DNA of 64,000 nucleotides from Lentinula raphanica (lineage: Eukaryota > Basidiomycota > Agaricomycetes > Agaricales > Omphalotaceae). The notes beneath the pieces are model-generated. The model was not told where the DNA came from and searched no databases. It was given only the letters and a program-made list of their open reading frames with translations. Both the position numbers and the translations under genes were made by a program. The number at the start of each line of letters is the position of its first letter. Position 1 is the first letter of the stretch. The DNA lies in the NCBI GenBank assembly GCA_027919835.1, contig JANVFP010000027.1:620001-684000 (forward strand), written 5' to 3'. Shown piece by piece: positions 55,423 through 64,000 of this stretch.

Positions 55423-57261
55423 TTAGACATACATGTCTCCGCCAGAGACAGGTTGAGTTTCAGGACTAGAAGAGACGCGCGAGTCCTCTGTGACAGTCCC
55501 AATTGAATGAACGCTTTCGAAACCTGTATCGTATCTAACTTGAACGGGAACGTCATACTTCAACATATTTTGATTGTCGAATGTTTGGGTTTGGCTCGTA
55601 GAATCGAGGGGACGTGCCGCTGAATCAAGGAGACGTGCCGCTGAATCGAGGGGACGTGCCGCTGAATCGAGGGGACGTGCCGTTGAATCGAGGGATCGGT
55701 CTATAGACTCAAGGGGTGAGCCCATGGACTCGACAGGTCGCACCATGGACATAGGCTCTTTGAGTAAGAACTGAACCTAAGCAAGGAAAGATGTTAGCAT
55801 ACACCAAAATTGTGTAGTGTGGAGAATTAAGTGATCCACGCACCAAAGGAGTACAAGTGAGGACAAATGAGTGCAGTCCGTTTATTGCCAACAAGATACA
55901 CAAGGTCAACAGGAAGTAATGACCTAGCGAACCTTTCCGTCTAAGATGATGGAAGAAATTGACGGTAGCAGGGGTATCCTTGCTAGCTGTACTTGGAGAT
56001 ATAAGGGCTTGCTTGAATATCAACACGTCAGCCGGATGTTCAAGTGTAGAACCGGCGATAGCAACAAGAAAACCATCTTCAATAGTGCACGCCTAGCGAA
56101 AGTTCAGAAGGAGATAGTTTCAAGGGAAAGCAAGCGTACTCACAGCCACAGGCTGCACTAATCCACCTTTGGGATAATCTAGTTGCTGAATTTGAGCACC
56201 GCTGCTGACATCGAAAACAATTGCACGCCCGCTATCAGTACCCCCAACCAAAATGTTCCCGTTTTCGGCGAATGTCGACACTTTGGGGAAGAGAACTACA
56301 GGAGGACCGCTGTCAAAGCTTCTGACGTATTCGATAGTGTCAAGGCGAAACATTTCGAAAACTTTCCCCGTACATGCGACGAAATATTTGCTTGACTCGT
56401 CCATGCATATAGTACCCCTTGCATATTGAAATCAGAAAATCAGACATCGAAGAGGACGGCAGGTCCGCTCACATTGGATCCGGACCAAAGGATTGGTGTG
56501 ATTTGATTTCACCACTCTTATCGTCTAGTTGCAAACTGAAAGCAGAGCATTGGAAAACGACTGTATCGGACTCATCGACAAGACTCACATTCCTCCACCG
56601 GTCTGTTCGAAGACGTACACGTCTCGTGTCCGTGTGCAGAATCTTGCAGCAAGTGGCGAAAATTCTTCTATGGAGATCGCGTATATTTCTTTAACATCCA
56701 ACGAAGACGACAGTGAATAGACCGCGATTCGACTGTCAGCAGTCGCAACCACGACGCGGGCCAGCTTTCCGGTTGGAACCTCTGTTTGATAGACATCAAG
56801 TGATACGACCTGATAGCGAGAGTCATCAGGTTTTATCTGGAAGCCTGGGTTGAAGACCTGAGCACATATATATATATATATCAGTAGACTCATTCAATGT
56901 TGATACTTCACGTCACATACATGATCCTCGCCATCCCACTTAAGAGTTGAAAACATTCCGTCTTGTGATCCCAAAAGGAGGATATACTGATCCGCTTGCT
57001 CGAAGTGTAGAAAGTTACAGGCAGTGTAGATGTAGCCAGGATTGCGAGGGTTATAGACATTACTAGGGATTGAAACGGCGGTTGACGTTGAAAGATTCCA
57101 AACCGTTACACCTCCGTAACCTATGGAACGTGATCAGCGGACGTTTGATCGGTTGAGAAAGGGTGCTGACCTGCGGCTGCAACAAATTTGGTCGGTGTAG
57201 AGAAGGAGAGCGAAATGACGGCATCGCGGGCACCCTGTAAGGTGGACAGAAGTTGATACAT
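55423..57261 (-). CDS. WD40-like beta-propeller protein with TM segment and LDSAARP repeats
   Basis: Exons 55423..55776, 55844..56092, 56144..56417, 56473..56535, 56589..56857, 56921..57120 and 57171..57261, at least 499 aa. Propeller-like blades: LLSTLQGARDAVISLSFS, GYGGVTVWNLS, QYILLLGSQDGMFSTLKWDG, ARVVVATADSRIAVYSL and NILVGGTDSGRAIVFDVSSG. Then HHLRRKGSLGHYF and one TM helix (LLTLCILLAINGLHSFVL). The C-terminal tail contains four LDSxAR(P/L) heptad-like repeats from a 21-nt tandem repeat. The N-terminus is unresolved: the frame continues upstream (ELHPVAPLSASSFSAERP) to a stop at the intron border, so another 5' exon probably exists. An isolated coding-looking exon at 57370-57480 may belong to it. 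Confidence 0.72.
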
Positions 57262-58063
57262 TGGGCGTTCAGCTGAGAAGGATGAGGCGGATAGTGGGGC
57301 TACTGGATGAAGTTCGATGGAGAGGTATTGTTATCTGGAAATATTTATGGATGAGGACGTGCACTTACAAAGGCAACTACAAAAGCCTCAAAGGATGATT
57401 CTTTCGCGATACAGTCATTCAGCAACGATGTCCATCGTTGATGGAGAACGGAACAAAGGTTGAAAACACGTTCCCTGTGCCTTTGTTCCAGAATCAAATA
57501 GATATCAGCAGATCAGATCTTCATTGTGAGCGCTCAGACACTATCGACCAGCAGCATATACAAGCATATACATCATGATTGCTGCCAGGAAGAAGAAGGA
57601 AGAAGAGCTAGTAAGAGTCGGATTAATCTGTAATTCCCAATATGTTTTCAGGATCAGAACGAACCTGCGCATCTAGCCCTCTCGTTTCTTGAACTGAACG
57701 CCCATCGGACGCTCAGTCGTAATTGGTCCCAGATAAGCTTTATGAATGAATAGCAGTGAATAGCCTGGACCATTCCTAACCTAAGCCGACGGGGAGATGA
57801 ATGGATTGAGACCAAGAACTCAACTGAACTCAATCAATCAAGAATCCTCTCAGCAAGTGATAGTTTAAAGTCATTCCGGACCACCTCTACTGGTTCATTG
57901 ACCGTTGAACTGACCGACACATTGATATTGTCCTAACATGTAGTTATATTGATACAAGATTTCATTAGGGTACACAAGATACATTAATAAAACGGCTCGA
58001 GATGGATTTCACGATATGATAAAGATACAAACTGATTTGAATGGAAATTCTGGGTTCTACTAT
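57262..58063. other. 5' region of the WD40-like gene and intergenic
   Basis: 57370-57480 (-) is open with coding character (VFNLCSVLHQRWTSLL) and ends at a GTAAGT donor but could not be joined in phase. The second 24-nt repeat copy lies at 57860-57883. Confidence 0.4.
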
Positions 58064-61000
58064 TTATACACGAGGTCTGACATCTACAGCGTTATACACA
58101 AACTCGGCTCTGATGTCACGCAAGAGTGCTGTGGACCACTTCCGTTCCTGCGCAGTTTCCTTCACGAACTCGAGATCGTCGGGGTGCATTTCTAGGTGTT
58201 CGCGACCTTTCTCTTCCCTGGGGCCTGAGCGGTCGACCGTTATCAACACGAGACAGTGATTATCCTCGGTTTTCTCATTCTCATAGAAGTGATGAATTCG
58301 TCGAACAAGCTTTCCTATGTGCTGGGAATGATTTCTAACGACAACCATTAGACCTTTCTCCGTAGCAGGTTTTGGTCGGACTCGAAATGGTACGATAGAA
58401 TCTGCCGGGACGTAGACGGTCTTGGCAGACGTGGGTCTATGGACTGTATAGATAGTACCATCCTCGCCACATACGCTTTCAACGAAAATTCCATCTTTTT
58501 TGCTAAGAGTATCCAACGGTCCACCCCTGATATCGACCTTGATTGGAATCCCAACCAAGCTTTGCTTGAGAATCCAATGATCATGATCAGGGTGCAGAAC
58601 TTCGGGAGAAGGGCTGCGGAACAGTGGAGGTGAAGGAGATGCTGGTGTCCATGGAAATGGACTCCATAGAACTGGTGATCGAGATTCGAAAAGGGGCGTC
58701 TGAGCAGTAGGCATGTCTGGTGCCGGCGTTGAACCTGACAAGTCCCAATCCGCGCAGAAGATAGTCTCTTGTTCCATATCATTGCACAACGGGGTAGATG
58801 GGACAGAATCACCGTCATTATCAGTAGGCGAAGATTCAACAATGGAAGGTTGAAAGGTATGATCTTGAAGGAAGTGCTCGCGTTGGTATTCGTTATCTGG
58901 CATGTAAAATGACTGTCGACTGGTAGGCATGAAAACATCACATAAACGGTATTTTGCCCCAGAAGAACTTTTAGAACTTCAAAAATTTTTGAGCATCAAC
59001 AATAAATAGCTAGAGTATCACGTACTGGAATCTAACCGCGTCGTAATCCACCTTGACAAATTTGCTGGAAGGATTGGCGGTAAAGACATATCGCTCCACA
59101 GTGAGAACGAGCCCGCTACGCTTGCTACGGAGAGATGGGATGACTTGATAACGGTTGACGTCCCTCACAGCGCCGCATTGACCTTTATACTCTCCTTTAA
59201 CAAAGTCCACAAGGAAGCCAAGCCATGGAACAGGCCCTGTCCGCATAGTTTCGAGGGATGAAGAAATGCTAAACTCTCTGATTTGAATACCCTCCAGAGG
59301 ACGATACGTCAACAAAGATGCATGCGTCCTGCAAAAAAATTAATCGGGACATCATGGAGACACTTCATTGCTCACCATCTTTCACAAACGGCGGAATAAT
59401 CAATGTCGATTGAGCACCTGTAACGGGGAACCCACAATGAAAGACAAAGCCCGCCTCGAAAATCGCGTCGAACATTTTTTACAATGCCGTTGCATTCAAC
59501 GAAACGGCCGGACTGAATGATGACTTCTACTTCCTTCCATGGGACTTCAACGTTGAATTGCTGTTGATGGCGTTTGAGTGGCTGATGGTCCATCAGCAAT
59601 CTTCTGGTCCTAAGTGTTCGGTCTTAGCTGTAGACATCAGTGAATCCAAAACATATCAAGGCAGCTTACCGTCTCTCCCTGACAGCATGATAACCGACGA
59701 CACAATCCTGCCCGCTAGAGAGACGGACAGTGATGGCAAGGGAACGAGCAGAAGTCACCGTAACGTCTTTTACAGAACCAGTCGAGCCTGCATGGGGTCC
59801 CGACTCTACTGTAACCTCTACGTCGAGCCAAGGAATTTTGGTATGTGAGAAGTCAGGTACAGTTAGTTTCACCGAATTTACGTGAACCCGGAAATCCTGC
59901 AGAATCGTGGTAAGGACAAAGCCATGCAGAGAAATTATTTGCTCACTAGTCCGGTTGAATCTTGGCCAGCGCAGATCCCTAAAAGTGTGTCACTTTTACC
60001 CACTACAAAGCCCTTTCGACCAAGATGGACTCCAGCTACAACTTCGATATAATGACCCAAAATGATCTCCTTCTCCAAATCTCGTACAGGCACCATGCAT
60101 ATTTCACCTCCAACATCAACCTCGCATGCGGGATTTCGGATATCATTGCCAACAAACGATAGCACCTTGCCAAATCTCCGGAAATCGTCTGAATGAATGA
60201 TAACTTGGTCCCCAGGTTCGAACCTCCAGAATGAGGGCAGAGGCATGGAGGACATCTCAATCAGGTGGCTGGTACCCGCCATCGACTTCGCATCCATGAA
60301 AAGACGACAGAGGGAGGGTGCAATTGCCCGAGAAGGACGGAGGGAGCTATGATTGAAAATTTTGACCTGTAGACCGTACTCGAACCGCCAAGACTTATAA
60401 GAATAGACGTGTTCTCGTTTATGTCGGATAAGTTGTTCATGTACACATTTTGCAGGATTGAACAACTGGGGAGGAGGACGATAAGGGAGCTTGCGTTTGG
60501 AGGAGGAAGGCCCGTCTTCATCGGTGAAGTGGAGACGTGGAACAACCATAACTCGTACGCCCCTCATCGATGCTTCGTCACGATAGTCATCAACTACCAG
60601 TCCAACGTCGCCCCGATATACGCCCTTGTTAATTTGAACCCACTGACCAGGGGCAAACACTTGCTCGGGGCTGCTAGAAGTGACATTTAGACAGCGACCC
60701 ATTTCAATTTCGGAAACTACGGTCAGCGAAGATAGCTTGATGTCTGAGTATTCCCGGAGGACTTCTCTAAGCGAGGCTATGCCAGACTCAGTAAACTTGG
60801 CCTCTAAGTAGAGATATCCAACGTGTTTGGGATTATAGAACACTGCTCGTAATTCATGCGCCAAGGTTTCGTGTTTGATCTGCCTCATCATAAGCTCATA
60901 AACAAGAAAGTATTCTTGCCGAGGCTAAACGCACGCTGCTGAGAATCAATGTCACTCAAAACTGTAGGGAAACATACAGTGCATTTAACTCTCCAGAGAG

Positions 61001-61416
61001 GCCAATCTTGTCCTTGTAGCCACACCCGATTCGAAAGTTGTTCGGCCACATCTGAAGGGGCGGAAAAGTCTCCAGCAACGTTTACATAACGAGCTTCGAT
61101 GTGCTCAAAAAGTGCGTTCAACCTTGTAGTACGAGACGGAGAGGAAGAGCTATTTGATGGCTTTGAGGTCGCTGGAATTGCATTGGTGGTTGATGAGGTT
61201 GATTGAAGGTGCAAAATTTTTTGCATCGACATACCGTGATCGTCGTCCTTGTCCACCTTGTCTATAAACTCGCTGTCATACTCTGTATCGTCACGCTCGC
61301 TGAAATATTCCTCGTCACTATCTTGAGCTTCTAAATCGATAAACTAATTGTCGTAAGCTTCTGCACCGAATTCACCGCTGAGCACCATTCCGTGTATACC
61401 TGGTTCTTCATCAGTC
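58064..61416 (-). CDS. Spt5-like protein: NGN plus KOW-like domains (5' end unresolved)
   Basis: Exons 58064..58919, 59026..59328, 59376..59609, 59670..59896, 59947..60924, 60978..61343 and probably a 17-nt exon 61400..61416; about 990 aa. Acidic N-terminus (EAQDSDEEYFSERDD). The NGN-like domain is restored by splicing: WRVKCT plus PRQEYFLVYELM, then HVGYLYLEAKF. KOW-like units: FAPGQWVQINKGVYRGDVGLV, EVVAGVHLGRKGFVVG, and three exon-encoded repeats starting PW(L/K)(D/E/G) (PWLDVEVTVESGPHAGSTG, PWKEVEVIIQSG, PWLGFLVDFVKGEYKGQCG). A Ser/Pro-rich linker and a C-terminal domain with KLVRRIHHFYENEKT follow. Agaricomycetes carry families of such dispersed Spt5-like proteins; this is not the essential SPT5. 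No start codon found, so it may be 5'-truncated. Confidence 0.7.
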
Positions 61417-61856
61417 CTGACGTGGGGGTTAGATGATTCAAGATGTCATAAGAGTAGAGTTCATACTTGAATCTCGCTGGAGACTATTCACTTCCTCAAC
61501 AGTACTGCTACCGCCCAGCAGCGAGATGATAGTCGAGAGGAAAATGCTGAAAATTGTTCACACGACTGACGGCGCACAATTGGGGCGCACGAAGCACGAA
61601 TTTTATACCTAAAATGGAAGTTCGTTCACATCAGCTGAAGTACTTACGATCACAATACTGTTCACAAGTTAGTGCCTACGCTTCGCTTTGGCGGAGTGAT
61701 GTGTTGAGCAAGAAGAGGACAGGTGGGTGGATGTTGAGGCAAGCTGTATTGACTACAGAGTCTGGCAGAGGTGAACCATGAAACTGAAAAAACAAACGAA
61801 CAATAACAGTGACCCAAGAACGGTCGAGGACCAAACATGTACATACGTTGAATTAT

Positions 61857-62069
61857 CACCAGTTCTATGGAGTCCATTTCCATGGACACCAGCATCTCCT
61901 TCACCTCCACTGTTCCGCAGCCCTTCTCCCGAAGTTCTGCACCCTGATCATGATCATTGGATTCTCAAGCAAAGCTTGGTTGGGATTCCAATCAAGGTCG
62001 ATATCAGGGGTGGACCGTTGGATACTCTTAGCAAAAAAGATGGAATTTTCGTCGAAAGCGTATGTGGCG
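61857..62069 (+). repeat. Inverted fragment of the Spt5-like last exon
   Basis: About 213 nt nearly identical (one mismatch seen) to the minus strand of 58468-58680, encoding LWSPFPWTPASPSP through GIFVESVCG. It lies just upstream of the unresolved 5' end of the parent gene. Confidence 0.9.
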
Positions 62070-62413
62070 TATCTATTCTCGATAATATAAGGTATTATAT
62101 AAGTAGTAAGTACATGCTTGTGACGATTGGAGATCTAGAAGACGATGAATTAGACACTATCAGACACTATCTGGCGATGGGATCATGGTCAAGAAAGTAT
62201 CATGTATAGCCGCCTTCATTAGTACATCGTCCATTTCATGATCACTACATTGTTCGTGCTGATGCACCTTTCTGGAACCACAATCACTGATCCTTCCGAC
62301 TTTGGAAATCGATGTCGGCTGGCTCCCAGTTGTGCACCTGTCCTCTCGCTGAATACCACTCTTTGCAGACAAAGCAAGTATGATGGGAAGTGAGATTTAG
62401 GAACCCTCCCAGT

Positions 62414-62731
62414 GGACGAGCACATCTAAAATCTACCGAAGATCCTGCGACGACAACGCGGCGTATGCGTTCGTTGGATACAATCCGGATGAGTTATGTG
62501 TTTGATAATAATATCGCATACCATAACTGTGACCAACTGAAAGATCTGCAACGAATGGGTTGTAGTCACAATGCTTGGTCTGGTGAGGTATTGGCCAGGA
62601 ATAGATGACTGAGTAGAGTTGTATCGCGGCGTGGACATGGAGCGAATATTATGAGAAATTTTTCGATCGGACGGGCACATTTGGAATCCACCGAAGACGC
62701 TGCGACGGTAACTCGGTGAACGCGTTCGTCG
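62414..62731 (-). repeat. Direct repeat pair of about 63 bp
   Basis: 62414-62476 and 62669-62731, same orientation, about 70% identical, offset 255 bp (a multiple of three). Confidence 0.7.
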
Positions 62732-63225
62732 TTGAACCCCGAACCTATCTGGTGGGTTTTGTCTATGTGATCAGATCGCAGACAATGACTGTCCGCTGAG
62801 AGCTCTGACAGGGGCCAGTGGTAGTGGTGGTAGTGGGTTTCACCGTTCCTTGTAGTGGGTTCGTGAAGGCCTTGAGTGATGACAGGCAAATTTGAGCGAG
62901 TAAAATGAGCTCCAATGGGGAGTGCGGATTCGACTCGAAACACTGACCGAGTAATTACTGGCGGACTTTTTGTTTTTCCACCAAACCGCTCGACAATGAA
63001 ACAATCTGTATTTGACGGGAAAACCCAGTTTCCCTGGTCTCGTGTCCCACATTGCTCGAAGAGCTCAGTAAGACTTTCGGTGCAGCGGGCAGGAAAGCTG
63101 ATTTCAGCCGAATACAGGGTATAGGTTGGAGAGTATGTATCGCTGCAGCTGGAGAATACAGCACGAATAATACAAGGGGCTTTCGAACCTGGCCTCTTCT
63201 CGAGTGCATCAATGGTATTTGGCAT
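62566..63225 (-). CDS. Hypothetical protein, 219 aa (doubtful)
   Basis: The longest frame in 62.1-63.6 kb. Not recognised. Part of it (DERVHRVTVAASSVDSKCARP) recurs, diverged but still open, on the minus strand of 62414-62476 (NERIRRVVVAGSSVDFRCARP). This suggests coding sequence that was duplicated, but splicing and start are unknown. Confidence 0.3.
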   Translation of the reverse strand: MPNTIDALEKRPGSKAPCIIRAVFSSCSDTYSPTYTLYSAEISFPARCTESLTELFEQCGTRDQGNWVFPSNTDCFIVERFGGKTKSPPVITRSVFRVESALPIGAHFTRSNLPVITQGLHEPTTRNGETHYHHYHWPLSELSADSHCLRSDHIDKTHQIGSGFNDERVHRVTVAASSVDSKCARPIEKFLIIFAPCPRRDTTLLSHLFLANTSPDQAL

Positions 63226-63610
63226 GTCATTGAAAGCCTTCTAATGGATGTCGATCGCGATGAGGTTATGGCTCCTAGCTATAAGCCTAAAAGGGAGTGC
63301 ATGCACGCCGGGCAACACCAGCAATCCAATAGATCCTCTCCCTGCTGCTTCCTGGAGGCCTAGGGCGCGGTTATGTTGCCTTCTCCAAAGATCTACAGTA
63401 TTTGCCGATATATTGGACTCCTTCAGGTTGATGTCTACTGGAAAAGACGCAGCTTCGTTTTTGATAAAGTTGCCTACGTAAATAAGTTTCGATTCCAGGT
63501 TGTGAAGGGTGCGTTGGGTTATATCAAGGGTAGAATCATCACAGAAGCCCGAAGTTGGCCAGTTTGAGTGAAACGGTCGGCGGCTTTGAGTGCAATCTGT
63601 GCAGGTGCTC

Positions 63611-64000
63611 TCAGAATCTTGAAATTCTCAATCCTCTCGAAAGACTCGTCGTCTCCGACTGTCGGGTTCCGTTGACCAGTTCTCCGTCGTTTTCTTGATC
63701 GCTCTCTATGAGATAGCATGTCAGAACCAAGTTATTGATGAAGTCAGACCAATAGCTCACAACCAAAATTTCCGCGGATTCATCTAAAGAAAGGATTGAT
63801 CGATTGGACACCAACCCGCGATCTTGAAGGAAACCGATGGTCATCGCAGCTAGCAGATCATACGCGACACTGGTTTGAACACTACGCTTTCCGTCTTCAT
63901 TCTTGAACGAAGGCTTGTCAATAACTGAGGACGATGTAGCAAGTGCTACCTTAAGCAGAAAACCTCCAAAAGCAGTCGACTTTTGCCCTTTACCTGCTGG
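63611..64000 (-). CDS. Partial gene at the window edge, unknown
   Basis: One frame is open from the right edge to a TGA at 63611-63613: AGKGQKSTAFGGFLLKVALA, SVAYDLLAAMTIGFLQDRGL, ILVVSYWSDFINNLVLTCYL. It has amphipathic helical character, with no recognised motif. The neighbouring frame at 63519-63719 (FERIENFKILRAPAQIALKAADRF) also looks coding, so an intron near 63700 may switch frames. Confidence 0.4.
   Translation of the reverse strand, partial: PAGKGQKSTAFGGFLLKVALATSSSVIDKPSFKNEDGKRSVQTSVAYDLLAAMTIGFLQDRGLVSNRSILSLDESAEILVVSYWSDFINNLVLTCYLIESDQENDGELVNGTRQSETTSLSRGLRISRF

Noticed and set aside
61344..61346. In-frame TAG in the Spt5-like gene between AYDN and FIDLEA
   Set aside because: A GT-AG intron (61344-61399) ending with this TAG joins KNQ to FIDLEA in phase, so a nonsense mutation is not needed.
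1..64000. CRISPR arrays, operons or bacterial mobile systems
   Set aside because: Intron-rich eukaryotic DNA; no regularly spaced identical repeats beyond the minisatellites listed.

Overview
The window looks like nuclear DNA from a filamentous basidiomycete, most likely an Agaricomycete. The evidence is many genes with short (about 50-75 nt) GT-AG introns, a class I hydrophobin, a siderophore transporter, an Spt5-like KOW-protein gene, a FunK1-like kinase relic and a chromodomain Ty3/gypsy element. All splice models were built by eye from reading frame, phase and splice consensus. No transcript or database support was available.

Layout. 0-4 kb: a RhoGAP gene (+) and a small secreted-protein gene (-). 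5.7-14.2 kb: three minus-strand paralogues of an unrecognised secreted family; each protein has two related domains and each domain fills one exon. A decaying SDR-like gene with an inverted copy of its own 3' end lies between the first two. 14.8-19.1 kb: a FunK1-like kinase relic and a 14-exon siderophore-iron transporter. 19.6-22.3 kb: a tandem pair of secreted, probably Kex2-processed proteins. 22.9-24.8 kb: myo-inositol-1-phosphate synthase (INO1). 26.8-35.4 kb: a large inverted duplication. Each arm carries a FHW-motif gene of unknown function and an APH-like kinase gene. TIM50 sits in the spacer, and a broken copy of TIM50 exons 1-2 lies beyond the right arm. 38.1-42.9 kb: hydrophobin, a La-domain (LARP-like) protein and a T5orf172-like protein. 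44.1-51.8 kb: a complete LTR retrotransposon (minus strand) with 534-bp LTRs that read as identical, a 5-bp target duplication, gag, pol with chromodomain, and an extra 285-aa ORF upstream of gag. 51.8-55.4 kb: gene-poor, repeat-rich DNA. 55.4-57.3 kb: a WD40-like membrane protein gene. 58-61.4 kb: an Spt5-like NGN/KOW gene, with a stray inverted fragment of its last exon at 61.9 kb. The right edge holds part of an unrecognised gene.

Housekeeping genes (INO1, TIM50, RhoGAP, LARP) alternate with fast-evolving accessory families (secreted paralogues, APH kinases, FHW genes, Spt5-like). Local duplication is the main theme: tandem for the secreted families, inverted for the TIM50 region, the SDR 3' end and the Spt5-like exon. 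No operon-like logic is expected or seen.
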